From the NCBI RefSeq assembly GCF_008831285.2, contig NC_045139.1:409204-473203 (forward strand): a DNA stretch of 64,000 nt. The letters are read 5' to 3'. The translations under genes and the position numbers were made by a program. This DNA is from Nymphaea colorata (taxonomy: Eukaryota; Streptophyta; Magnoliopsida; Nymphaeales; Nymphaeaceae). Numbering within the stretch: the first letter of the stretch is position 1; each line of letters starts with the position of its first letter. The notes under the pieces were generated by a model. The model ran no database searches. It was not told the DNA's origin and saw only the letters and a list, made by a program, of their open reading frames with translations. Positions 1 through 16,700 of this stretch are shown in pieces.

Positions 1-279
1 TCAACTTTCTTAATTCAATGTGATTTACAGCTGCTTGGCATTTTTTGACTGCGTCTGCCTTATTAAACCTTCATTTCTATTGTCCATTGAAGAAAACCCT
101 TTTTTACTAGTTGAAACTAGTTTACCTGCTATTGGCATTTATTTGCTTTCACGTACCACTTTCTGGGGTTCAAGATAAGCAACGATGTCAGTTTCAGCAA
201 TCAAATCGAATACTTTATTTGCATTGGTGTTCACTGGTAAGGCCATTACTAAACTCTTACTTGTCAAACTTTTCTATAG
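1..279 (+). other. Intron of the AAA ATPase gene (partial)
   Basis: This AT-rich stretch is immediately upstream of the Walker A exon and ends in a pyrimidine-rich acceptor, ctatag. No part of the N-terminal BCS1 domain can be read here in any plus frame. A short open frame at 111-323 overlaps the acceptor and looks like chance. Confidence 0.6.
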
Positions 280-976
280 GTATCTTCTCTATGGTCCTCC
301 AGGGACAGGGAAATCTAGCTTAATTGCGGCGATGGCAAACTTCCTAAATTTCGATGTATATGACCTTCAGCTCACGGAGGTTGAGTCTAACAATGACCTC
401 AGGCGGGTCCTGCTTGCAACTGGAAACCGATCTATCCTCGTCGTTGAAGACATCGACTGTTCTGGATTGAAGGACCGCTCCAGCTCAACGGACGATGGTA
501 GAAAAAAGACGAGGATCACCCTTTCTGGTGTCCTCAACATTGTGGATGGTCTTTGGTCCAGTGTTGGAAACGAACGTATAATTGTCTTCACAACTAATCA
601 CAAGGATCGATTAGACCCGGCATTGCTACGGCCAGGTCGAATGGATATGCATGTGCACATGAACTACTGCAGTTTTTCAGCGTTCAAGGTCTTGGTCTTC
701 AATTACCTTCAGATTGATTACCATCCTTTATTCGAAAGAATAAGGACACTGATAGATGAAGTGGAGATAACCCCAGCAGAAGTTGCAGAAGTTTTAATGA
801 GAAATAAAGAGACTACGTGTGCAATTGAAGATGCAATCCAAGCAATGGAAAAAAAGAAGGAACTACAAGAAAAGCAGGAAGACAATGGTGAGGAAGATGT
901 AGAAGGCAGAGAAGAGGATGACAATGGTGAGGAAGAATTCGAAGAACATGGTGAGGAAAATTTTGAAGAGGTTTGA
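280..976 (+). CDS. AAA ATPase, BCS1/AATP1 (AAA-ATPase ASD) type, 3' exon only
   Basis: This is the C-terminal ATPase half of a plant BCS1-like AAA protein. Members of the family sit in mitochondrial or other membranes and remodel proteins using ATP. The exon begins after an acceptor (ctatag) at 279, with one base of a split codon, and continues YLLYGPPGTGKSSL (Walker A). Walker B is ILVVEDIDC. The sensor and arginine-finger region TTNHKDRLDPALLRPGRMD follows. The product ends at a TGA at 974-976 after an acidic tail rich in GEE and EEFEE, which grew from imperfect repeats of a GGTGAGGAAGA-like unit. The N-terminal membrane and BCS1 region is absent. Positions 1-279 read as intron, so the 5' exon lies left of the window. 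The frame stays open upstream to 185, but that stretch is not homologous. The family call is firm; the exact member is not. Confidence 0.88.
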
Positions 977-2263
977 AGTAGGACAAGCCAACCTACTTAA
1001 AGCATATCTATATTTTCCCTCAGGGCCCGCCCGTTTGATGGGCCGGAAATCCACTATTCACCGAGAAAAAAATTTCAAATTTGATGGTAAAAGGGTCGTT
1101 GTACTGTCAACGATTTTTACAGTACATAATGTCATGTGTATTTCAACTTTCAACAGTTCAAAAATAGCAAGAAGCATGAAAATGTATGATAAAGATAAAT
1201 TTGTTTCAGAATCTCATGTACAAAATCATGTAGATGGAAGGCAATGACATTAATCTTATGGCTATATTCCACATTATAAACCGACTTCAGAGCCTCTGAA
1301 TACCAAAGAATTTACGCACAACCAAACCAGTAACTACTCTCACACCTTAAGGCTTCGTGATAACACAAAACAGCTGCATCTATCAAAGCAATCTTCTAGC
1401 CTCCCGAAACTGACCAAAAACTTATTCGCAAGGTTTTGTATTTCATGCCTAGACAAATAGATAAAGCAGAACATAATCAATCTGCAATTACAAGCACCCT
1501 TCCCTTTCAGGCTGCAGTGACCCTGGTCACTGGTTTTTACTTCATCCGTTTGAAGGATATCTTCTGCAGCTAACAGACAAAAAACTGACTAAGCCTATCA
1601 TGAAAGACTTTGAGCAAAAATGGAAGAATTCATGCTTGGGATAACAAGCGAAAGTGAAAAAAAAATGTCGGACATAGATCCTTGGTAAAAATTTAGGCCT
1701 TTCTGTCCCAGCAAAAATTCTGTTCGTCTAATGATCATAAGAGCAACTTAAATATCACCAAGTTGCTGGGAAATCAACAGTTCCCTTGCTATAAGATCAA
1801 AAGGTGGCTGTACACACAGGTCAGGTGGAGGAGTTAAGGATTTTACAAACCAGAAGCCAATTTGTAGAGTCAAGGATGGGATTTCCACCAACTAACTAGA
1901 CATAAACATTAAAAAATAAAAAACCTTCCCAGGAATGTAAATGTTTGGAATGGAATGAGTAACTGAGATGATGAAATGTACAAGCCGTTTCAACTTTCAA
2001 GAATGTAAATGTTTGGAATAGCATGAGTAACTTGGGTGATGAAATGTACAAGTCGTTTCAATGAGTTACCAAAACAACCCGAATGTCAACAAGAATGGCA
2101 ATAACTCCTATTAAACTTCTGTTCCCATAGTCTTTGATATTCTGGTTAGGATTACAATGCCTCCTTAGGGAAAACAAGGAGAGACCCTCAGTATGAACCC
2201 AATGACTGCTCAGATGAAAATGAGCTGGGAAAAGATGCAACCCTACGGGCTTTGGAATTTTCT
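977..2263. other. Convergent intergenic region between AAA ATPase and SRP19
   Basis: It holds the 3' UTR and flank of the AAA gene on the plus strand and of SRP19 on the minus strand. No coding exon is recognised. The notable content is a 68-bp-period tandem duplication at 1933-2061, listed separately. Confidence 0.6.
1933..2061. repeat. Tandem duplication, period 68 bp
   Basis: Two copies, 1933-1993 and 2001-2061, both start GAATGTAAATGTTTGGAAT and end GTACAAGYCGTTTCAA. Only a few substitutions separate them. They lie just 3' of the SRP19 stop codon, so probably in its 3' UTR or flank. Confidence 0.85.
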
Positions 2264-4555
2264 CTATTTCTTCTTCTTGCCACCCTTGCTGGGCTTAGAA
2301 GATGCTGCAGCCGTACTTGCTGCTGGTTCCTGCTTCTTGCTCCTTCCAGGATGTCTAGGGACTAACTCAGCCACTTGAAGCATTAATTGTTTCCCTGAAA
2401 TGACAATCAAGTCCATCATTCCACAAATATAGCACATCCAATAAAATCAAAGCATACCCTCTTTAAGCTTTTTGCTGCCACGATATGCTATAGACATCCT
2501 CATGGCAAGACAAGATGTAAAGCATATAGTATTATCAGAAAAAATTATTTTAATTTCTAGTAATAACTCTTCACTATCGTTAACCGACTCTAGCAGCCAC
2601 ATATGAAGCTACTTCTAGAAACTGTTGGTTACCTGGTGTCACGGAACCCATATTATCAATATCTCTCTATATGGGAGCATGTCGGCTGATATGTATGGTA
2701 TTGTTCAGCAAGACAGATCCAGATTTTTATTTTTTCATTTATAAAATCAATTTAAATATTTTGAATTATCTTTAAAAATCAGAAAACCTAAAAATACAGC
2801 AATACGGCTGATAAATTGTATCCATGAGGTAACTCATACAGTGGCTGTACTGAAGATAAGTCACCTGGTTTTTCTAGCTATGGATTCAAAGATAGTAAAC
2901 ATCCAGAGTCCAGAGATGACTTTTCTTGATGCTCCACGCTGACTGCTATGTCATATCCCATTTGTGAATTCCTTGTAGGGGAAAAAACTCATATAAATTG
3001 CTGTATAGCATACCCACAGCCATATCCATCTGACAGTGAGAAGATTAGATTACTCCAATAAGGATGTTTCTTAGTCTGGTCCCAATATGACACATATAGT
3101 CTCCCAAGATCCTGCTGATCCTGTTGCTAAACAACACAAATGCTCTACCTGCTAAAAATGCATAATCCAGTAGATTTTTTTTGCTAAATAAATCAAAGTG
3201 GTAATCCAATCTTTGGTTCTATTCCAAAGGCGTTTCTGTACTAGCTATAGGTGAAAAAACTTCATAAGATAGCAATACCCTGGAAAACTATAAGCATAAG
3301 TTGTGTTCGCTTGCATAAGAGAATAAGTGAAGCATAGCGACCAAAATATACGAATCAGGAAATATGCATAATTACTAGTAGAACACGAAAACTGTTTAGA
3401 TACAGGGAGAAAAGACAAAGACATGAAAAGATCAACTACATGCTTTGATATCACCAGGAAAACAAAGCTTTTGGGAGCTGTAATTTCAGCGTATAAATGT
3501 ATATAATTTACCAAAACTAGAACACGTGAATCATGATATGAACACTTCAAACTCATGCAAATGTCGAAGTTTGAAAAATTGCCTAAGAATCCCAAAGTAT
3601 GTGTAACTGCATTTCGATTATTCCAAAAGTTTAGGTGCCAGATTTGAACGCATACTTTCATGGAGCAGCAATAACTAACTCCAACACACTTAGAGGCTTT
3701 TCTGTAATCAACCAACAGACAAACCCATATGAATCAGCAATCATATTAGACCAAATGCATGGGAAACATGTGGATTACTTTTCTAACAGGATCACGTGTG
3801 CACAATGGTATGTTTCTGTAAACGGGCATGAACGAGAACTATACTTTCAATCAAGCATCAAATAGCTAATCTCAGCAGCATGCCCATCATTCATTTTTTG
3901 AAGAAAAAAAACATCAGCAGACTAGTAAAACATCATTATTTTTTCTGCCTGTTCCTGCGCTTTACCATAACACAATATCACAATGACAATCTCCTTTAAC
4001 AGTTCAAGAAATGACAATGCCGAATTAATTGGTCGTGTCTGACGGACAAGGCATCATGACTTGTAGCTTATAACTGGAACAGCCAATTTAACACGACAGG
4101 AAGCCCAGGAAGATGCTTACTTGAACATATTTCAGGATTATAGAAAGAACCATCTTCCTTCTTCAGTGAAACCCTCACCCTCCCCACCTGCATGAAATCG
4201 CGTGGATATGCCTTGTCCACCTGCAACAATTACTTTGGCGTCATTTTTTCATATGTGATGTATGGGCATGTCATAAATATAAAAAGAAACATATTTGAAG
4301 TTTTGAACAACAACATCAGTGAAGTATATGAACACTAGTATGAGATGAACATCTTGTAACAGATCAGGCAATGACCTCAAAAACACAAGGAACCTTGAGG
4401 TGGGCACAACAATCTACGATCTCCGCGCAAGTCGGGTTCTCGCACGCTTTGCTAGTACAAATCCGGCGTCCCTCTGCTAACGTTTTCTTCGAATTCATGT
4501 AAACGGGATAGAGAATGATCCATCGCTTTGTATTCGGGGGCGCTACTGCCATCAT
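2264..4555 (-). CDS. SRP19: Signal recognition particle 19 kDa protein (SRP19)
   Basis: SRP19 binds SRP RNA and promotes SRP54 loading, so that ribosomes with signal sequences are targeted to the ER. The three coding exons on the minus strand are 4376-4555, 4121-4220 and 2264-2394. They total 411 nt and 136 aa, with phases 0 and 1. The N terminus reads KRWIILYPVYMNSKKT, then AEGRRICTSKACENPT, as in plant SRP19. Exon 2 carries DKAYPRDFMQVGRVRV, and exon 3 carries the hallmark LVPRHPGR followed by a lysine-rich tail ending GGKKKK. Two ATGs stand in tandem at 4555 and 4552. A 5' UTR intron is likely (acceptor at 4570, donor after 5038), which puts the promoter near 5.2 kb. The intron at 2395-4120 is 1,726 nt and contains only chance open frames. 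The identification is certain; only the UTR structure is inferred. Confidence 0.96.
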
Positions 4556-4568
4556 CGATCTAAAGCTT

Positions 4569-5210
4569 CCTGTAAAAAAATGGTCCAGAAGGAGACAGAT
4601 AACAACATAAGGAAAATGGAAAAAGTCAAAATGGAGCCAGAAGAAGCAAGAAAGATGAAGATGACAGATTCACTAAAGGCGAACAAAAAAAATTACATGT
4701 TTGCACCGTTGATTAATTCTCAAACCAAGATTTTCAAGACCTTCAGGAAAAGTCGGTCAATGGGTGCGAAAGGATTTGTCCATCAAACACAAAAAGGAAA
4801 ACAATTTTAGCCTAGTGATCTGAATCCACGGTCCGATGGCAACAACACCTCTAGTGAAATTACATCGAAGACTTGTATGCATTCACAAACCTGCGGTTCA
4901 TATAACAATAAACAAGAGAAAAGCCGAGGAATCTACCCCTACAAAGCTAAGGTTTCCACTATCAACATGAACCAACGGAGCAAGTTTCTTCCTTCTGCCC
5001 AACAAGAGAGAGAGAGAGAGAGAGAGAGACGTTTTACCTGAGGAAGACGGAGAGGCGAGGAATGCAGGGGCCGAAGAGGAGGAGACTCGGGCAGATGAAC
5101 AGAGGAAGCAGGCGAAGGCTTGCGCGAAGAACTTGGATTTTTTCCTATTGGGGACTTGCACGGCAGAAAAGATAATCCATGGGAAAAAGTCGGACCCGAC
5201 TTGTCCCATC
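4569..5210 (-). other. SRP19 5' UTR exon and UTR intron
   Basis: On the minus strand a strong donor (CTCAG|GTAAAACG) at 5038/5037 pairs with a pyrimidine-rich acceptor (TTTACAG) ending at 4570. The 5' UTR exon would run from about 5200 to 5038. The intron begins with a (CT)n tract, seen as GA at 5007-5028 on the plus strand. The plus-strand open frame at 4580-4810 lies inside this intron and is not believed. Confidence 0.55.
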
Positions 5211-5248
5211 CCATTTTTTCCTGATCCACTCTCTGGAGGACAAATTCA

Positions 5249-5312
5249 GGCGTGTTTGATAAGCTGGGGAAAAATTAATCACAGACTTTTCCCCATGCCC
5301 ATCAAACGGCCC
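5249..5312. mobile_element. Short inverted-repeat (MITE-like) element
   Basis: The left end, GGCGTGTTTGATAAGCTGGGG, pairs with the reverse complement of the right end, CCCCATGCCCATCAAACGGCC, with small gaps. About 20 bp separates the arms. Ends of the form GGGCCGTTTGATGG are common in plant non-autonomous DNA elements. It sits just upstream of the SRP19 5' UTR. No clear target-site duplication was seen. Confidence 0.45.
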
Positions 5313-5522
5313 CTAATCTTATTGCGACGGTTTAAACCAGTGCAACCAGTTCTGCCTCCAACATGGCTTATCCATTCTCATGTGATATAATCAAATCAGA
5401 TCCAAGAGCTCCAATAGACTGGCAAGTAGACTAACATTTCAGCCGAAATGGTAAAGTTCCGATTCTAGGACTCATGCCAAGTTACACTGAAGATCTCTAA
5501 TTTATTTGTCTAAGAGATCTTC

Positions 5523-5908
5523 GGGTCTTAGACTCTTAAGATTTCGGAACCTTGATTTCTGATAAGGATCCAAATCCTTTGTCTAAGAGATGCATGCAGT
5601 TTGTGATTTTTTATTCTCCAAAACCCTAATATAAGTTGAAATAGGAATCCAACACTATATACATTGGTTTGACGTATCCAAATCTCATGAGAAAGAACCA
5701 GACATTTAATAAATATTGGATTACTGCTAAAAGAACATGATGAAGCTAATTCATGAGACTTTATAAACTATGAGGGTGTTCAGTTAGGTTGGATCTAAGA
5801 TCCAAGATTTTTTGAGATATTGGGGTCTTAGATTCAAAGAGTTCAGATCCTTGATTTCTGATCATGATCTAAATCCTTTGTCTAAGAGATGCATGCAGTT
5901 AGTAATTT
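5523..5908. repeat. Dispersed direct repeat, about 87 bp, two copies 300 bp apart
   Basis: Copies at 5523-5609 and 5823-5908 are about 80% alike by eye. Near the second copy the sequence GGTGTTCAGTTAGGTTGGATC at 5774 has the look of a DNA-transposon end. The block is probably a decayed non-autonomous element. Confidence 0.55.
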
Positions 5909-6150
5909 TTGCATCGTGTAACATGTACGGTTCCAAGTTAGATCCCCCTCTCCTCCCCTCAAGATTTGAGGGATATTGAAAACCTTTAAATCTACAATTT
6001 GTTTAAAACCATGAATTCAGGAATGCCCCACCAAGCAAAGTCAGTTCTAAGATCCACCTATTTTACTTCAATATGTTAGAATGATTCCTAGATGTCAATT
6101 CCAAGCTGCGAATAATTTATGGTTCACTTTTCCGAAAAAAAGTTCTCCTT

Positions 6151-6492
6151 ATGTCTCACCACATTGTGCAAACATCGTCCAATGAAGAGTCTTCGTGGAT
6201 GCTTGAGAAAAAGAAAATAGGAAAAGAACGTCCGATGCATATTCACATCTGTGTATTCTCATCATGTAAGCATTCATCCGTTTCACGCCTGGACATTCAA
6301 AAGGAAGGCAGGATTGATGGATCAAGCCATCACCAAATGATTGAAGTGGTTTTAGAACTAAGGAAAGGGGATAAATCTGCAGACCAAATTAAGAAAGTAA
6401 TCTACGAAGGCCATCAAAGATTTTCGAAGTATATTAGAATTCAAAAGAGCTGTACCATTGAGAGCTCCCGAGTTTCTAAGCTTTGTTCATAG
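6151..6492 (+). CDS. Unrecognised open frame, 113 aa
   Basis: The frame starts at an ATG (MSHHIVQTSSNEESSW) and ends at TAG. The product is polar and basic, with no signal peptide, membrane segment or known motif. It lies between two minus-strand genes and shows no splice sites or promoter that I can defend. It may be a chance frame or a relic of a mobile element; I list it only because it is one of the longer ATG-started intergenic frames. Confidence 0.12.
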   Translation: MSHHIVQTSSNEESSWMLEKKKIGKERPMHIHICVFSSCKHSSVSRLDIQKEGRIDGSSHHQMIEVVLELRKGDKSADQIKKVIYEGHQRFSKYIRIQKSCTIESSRVSKLCS

Positions 6493-6906
6493 GAAAAACA
6501 TGTGAACAAACTTCAATCCTTTCAGTTAACAAATAGCATAAGCGCCAACGGCTAAAACTGCTAGGAACTCTTGCCACTCAACCAAAGGTTGAAATGTGGA
6601 TACAACTTAAGTAACTGACCTCCAACATCTGTCAGCAAAGTAAACTTAAGAAACACAAACTCTAAAAAACCAATGGAAATATTATAAGCTTTTTTCTCTC
6701 GCAGAAAAGCACTCCAAACGATCTAAAAACATGATCCGACTGCCATCGCTTGGTATATATCTCACTTTGCATCGCCGATTACCCTACAGCAAAACCTTAT
6801 CCAGAAAGAAAGGTTCGTTATTGGTGTGAAACCTGTCTTACTATAAAAATGAAGACATCAACTCATTTGAAGGATTGAACAGGAACGTTCTTCTGTCAAG
6901 CCTGTT

Positions 6907-12071
<5,165 letters not shown>

Positions 12072-12228
12072 AGACACCAGTTAATTGCAGAAAACATCTT
12101 AAGTGGCTTTCAGTCTCCCGGCTTCCATACAACATAAGAAACCACCCATGGAAACAGAAACTCCCCGCTCCCACCACTGTCAATGCGAAGTCCTGGGGCC
12201 TTCTTCCCCCTTCCTCCCCACTCCCCTG

Positions 12229-12235
12229 ATATATA
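12229..12235 (-). promoter_or_regulatory. Candidate TATA box of DHFR-TS
   Basis: The minus-strand sequence is GGGCTATATATCAG. It lies about 160 nt upstream of the proposed first coding ATG at 12071, so transcription would start near 12200. Upstream ATGs at 12149, 12135, 12128 and 12097 would then precede the start codon. Confidence 0.45.
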
Positions 12236-12239
12236 GCCC

Positions 12240-13734
12240 TCCCTCCCTCTCTCTCTCTATGCTCTCTGCACTTACATGGTCGTATGGGGTCATTAGGGGG
12301 GGCAAGTCAAGGGTCAAGCGACCCAAAGAGAGGCCATTCCATCCGCTTCTTGGCAGTGTCAACGGACCGGGAACGGGTCTTACAGTTACAGTATAAGATC
12401 CCTCTCTTCACTCCTGCGCTTTGTTGAGTTGGACCAGCAAAGAAGTAACAAGATCCGTTTGATCTTGATCATATTAGGTGTTGCCAATGGAGAAAGGGTA
12501 GGCAAAGACAGGTTCCGGCAGGGTTGAAGTGCGGCACCAAAAGCAAGGCTGCACTGTCTTTCACTAGGTCCATGCATCTTCGCAGTAGGCTGCAATCTTG
12601 TCGTCCTAAAGGACAGAGTTGAGGGTCTTCTTAAAGTTGACACATCTCCAGTCTAATATTCTATTTAGTCTACTCATGCCTATTAAGACATTACTGGGAG
12701 TAAAAAGGCCAAGATTGGTTTTGGTAGAAGGAACGAACATGTGAGTAGCACCAAGTTTGGTTTGCTATCTCAGGTATGAACCACATGGCGTGCATCCTAC
12801 AAGGTGCTTTCTAGTGATCAAGAGCAATCTAAATGTTTTCATGAGCCCAAGATTTGTTAATACAAACATCTTGAATTCATGACAATTGGAAACATTGGAA
12901 AATTCAAGAACCAAGGGAAAAAATAACAACATTATCATACCAAGTTTGGCTCATTTGCAACTCTTAACCTATCAGTTTAGGACCTGATAGGTAACTTGGC
13001 TTAATTGGACCTGGGCTAAGACCTAGCACAATAGCTGGTAAAGGATCCCCTTGTGGTTGGTTTGGTCTTAGCATTTGGTGATGTAAGTTGCGGACCCATC
13101 CAGCGAGCCCACTGGGTCACTGCGGACCGTGCCAAACCTACCTAAAACACCAAACCCAAACAACAAGCAAGTGAACCACACCCAATTCAAACTGGTCATA
13201 GCTGAGAAGGGTTCGTTCTGTTTATCCAGTTATTATGAGAACTTGTATCTTCATCTAAAAAGACAATTCACAAGAAAACTTAGGACAACTAAGAAGCAGT
13301 TTGTTGGATTTCTGCAGGGGAAATCCCACCTCCTTTAGAAGTAGATGATCGATTAGGTGAGAAGTTCATCAAGGATCCCTGGTGGCCCACAGCCCTGAAA
13401 TTTCCACTTGTCATTACGTCACTGATAGAGATTTCTAAGATGATGGTGACAACCGGCCCACCTTGGCCTTGGGACATGACCATTCTACCCTTTGAAAATC
13501 TTGATCGTCAACTATAAATTTTTTGCTACCAAGGCTCTAAGAAGGCATTTGATAAGAAGAATATTATTTTGTTCATAGAATACATGTTTCAGAAGTTTAG
13601 TGGTTATGAATCCTGCTATAAGATTTTCAAACTAAAGGCAGAAGTTCTGCAATCGGTGTACAGACCTTTCTCCAAATACTTTCATTCAAGGAACTTTCTT
13701 AAGAAACAAAACTCTCTCTCTCTCTCTCACTTTT

Positions 13735-13769
<35 letters not shown>

Positions 13770-16700
13770 AGTGGTACCTCGGTATTCGACACCCGGCTAT
13801 ATTTAATTTGCTATTGTTGGCAGTACTAGAGAGGGCTTTTATGCTTAAAGAACTCCAAGATTTCCCCTCACCATTAAAAAAATCAAGCATTTTACAGTGA
13901 ATGTGATGAGTTGTCCTTTAGCATTTTTGGTGATCTGATATGCTGGCAGAGTTTGGGGGAGGAACATGGGTTTTTGGCTCTACATTGTTTTACTTTTTGA
14001 TAAATATTCAATCTGGATGATGTCAGTAGTTAAGAAATGTGGTTAAGGGGAAACCATAATGAGAATAAAGTATGTTACATTATCTGAATTCTTTTATTGG
14101 ATAGACTTTAATTGCTTCATATCTCAAATCCAAGGCCCTGACCTGGCCTGGGACCCATCTTAGTTCAATGCTTTTTCAATTGAAGGATCTGATATGATAA
14201 TCTTCAAAAAGCCACACGGACACATGGGCCTCTTGACCCAAGTGGGACAAAGAGGAGGACAAAGGAGATCTAATTATGGATTAGAAATGCTTGACACAGT
14301 ATTACCTTACATTTAGAAACCCCAAAGCAATGAAATGAACTATTATCATCTCCTGGAAGGTTGGTGCAATAGTCACTCTCAGGCAGACAGTTCCTATTTC
14401 GAACTACTGTGGCGTCAACTCTCTATTATTGGATTTGCGATGCCTTAACTTTTTTTTTTTTGTCTTGTTCCTTTGTTTTGGTGTTGTCAATGAAAGGGCA
14501 TAAGTGGAAAAAGTCGAATAGTTCGCGAAAATTAGTGGAAAAGTGAGAAAAATAATGATGTGGTCATTTCAACTATGTGAGGCATTTGTGGGGCCATGCT
14601 TGCTTGTGGGCACATCCAAAGATAACTTAAAAAAATTTTGAAGGATGTGACATGTTTAGGGGCAAAGAGGATGGTGGGGTTAGTTGTGGAATGTGCTGCT
14701 TGCAATTATTAAATGAGATATCAAGGGATATTAACTTATTATATGTGATTTTATGTTCTTGCCCTTAGACTGTTAGACATATAGCTTTGTTGTGCCTTTG
14801 GATGGCAAGTAAAAATCCATTGACGTCTAAATACACAACAATTAAACTTCCTCTTCGTTTCGCCATGTACATCAATCTCATGCCTCTTCCATCACGTTAA
14901 TAAATTGAACTTATTTGTGAGAAAATAAAATATTTCTTCTCTCCTCCCAGAGAAAACCATCATTTTTTTTTTCTGATTTGAGATGCCAACAGCACAATAA
15001 TAGCAAAAAAGAAAAAAGGATGACATTCTTGAAAAAAAGGAAAAAAAGAAAATGTTCTATGACATAATCACTCACCAAAATGGAAGTTTAGTTGGTGCCA
15101 TTCTGCAATTATGTGATATTTTGACAGTATTGTGCGAAATACGACAATTCTCTCTCTCTCTCTTATTTTATGCTTAACGAAGGTTCGTTTATCATGTGCA
15201 AATAGCAAAAAGGTTCCTTATTCTTTAACCTCTTAGGTGCATTAGAAACATTCTGGAGGTTGGTGGCGTTCATCTACTTTAATTCTGCCACGAGTCCTGG
15301 ATAAAAAGCTTCCTCTACATTAATGAAACTATGGAAGCGACACATGCTGTTCATATTTTGCTGGCCCATATTTTGCTAGTAAAAAAGGTCAGCATCTGGT
15401 TACTATTTTTCTACAAGCCCTTTCAGAATTTCTGGCAGCACTCCTTGCCTATCATCTACCTTTTGACTTGTTCGCAAAGCGAAGTTTTGTTTGTGGAATT
15501 CCGTTTCTTGGAAATCAGGAGTTTGCTTGAGCTTCTGGAGTTTAGGACACTTCGACATACTTTCTGCTGGAGAAAAGGGAAAGTTTCTTAGCAGTAACAT
15601 GAGAATAGATTCGAGTCGTCCGGTAAATCACGTTCTTAGATAAATCTGACTTCCGGAGCACTGACTGGTGCCATTCAATGGCTTCCAATACGAAGGGCAG
15701 GACTGCACAGTGGAGATACTGCAGTTCGCCGTTAGTGCTCATAATGGTGATCATCCGTCAACAATATGAGCAGTGGTGTTCTCAGATCTCTTTCTGATCA
15801 CGGTTCCAGATCTCACTCTGGCATTTGACAAATCCTTTTCTCGAATTGTGCCCATGAAGAAAGTGAACAGACCAATCTCCAGTGAAATGGTTCTTTCTGT
15901 TGTGAAATTTATACTACTAACAGAACAGAATGTTGGGGATGAAGTTGCCAAAAGAATTCTTCCTGTGGGGTGCTAAAGTGTAAATTTCTAGTTTAAAACC
16001 AACTTCACGTCCATTACTGCTCCTAAACAACAGAGGTAGTTCCGGAATCTGCAATTGCTACCTCTAGATGGCAAGAGGGTTAGGAAAAATAACAATGTAC
16101 CTTCAAGTTTCAACCCTAGGCTCCCACGGAAGTCATTTGTCTTCCATTATGAGCGTTTGATTGCATCAGCACCATCACATCTCCATAAGGATAGCCACTC
16201 TGCTATCTCCAACATGATCATGTTCCTTGACGTTAAGGACACAAACTTTTCACATATAGCTGTCTTGGTGATCCTCGTGCAACACACACTCCCCAAGAGT
16301 CATTGGGGCCACCAACTTACCTGAACTTTTGCGGCTATGGCTTATGTCATGTCAATGCCAGAGCACATTAGTTCCCGCATACTGCAATAATTGATGTCTA
16401 TTACAGCAGGAAGGAATTAGAATTGCATAAAATTTAGATGATTAAGAGAGGGAGATTACTTCTAGAAATATGTTCTGTCTTTGAATTTGGACTTGGAATT
16501 GACGGATTACAGCTCTTCAGATTTAGAGTGATGTCGACTATTTTCCAACTGATATTCGAGAAACTGAGCGACTAACTTGATGAAAATAGAGGAAGACTGT
16601 AGATAAACATGACAAAAAAATCAAATTCACTCTCTATGGAGCATAGCTGGTCGAGTAGGGGTTGTGAGATGAGGGCCAGGACGGGTATCTCATAGTCAAT

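Larger units (their letters stand above)
5313..6906. other. Intergenic region upstream of SRP19 and 3' of DHFR-TS
   Basis: It is AT-rich. A direct repeat is present: 5523-5609 and 5823-5908 share GGGTCTTAGA, CCTTGATTTCTGAT and CCTTTGTCTAAGAGATGCATG, about 300 bp apart. An ATG-started open frame of 113 codons at 6151-6492 (+) has no recognisable domain. Nothing else can be supported. Confidence 0.5.

Noticed and set aside
367-591. Antisense frame in the AAA ATPase exon
   Set aside because: It is a shadow of the strongly conserved Walker A/B exon.
3245-3715. 156-codon open frame on the minus strand
   Set aside because: It starts with TTG, lies wholly inside the large SRP19 intron, and has no domain or splice support.
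4580-4810. Lysine-rich plus-strand frame
   Set aside because: It lies in the SRP19 leader intron on the opposite strand. The lysines come from A-rich intron sequence.
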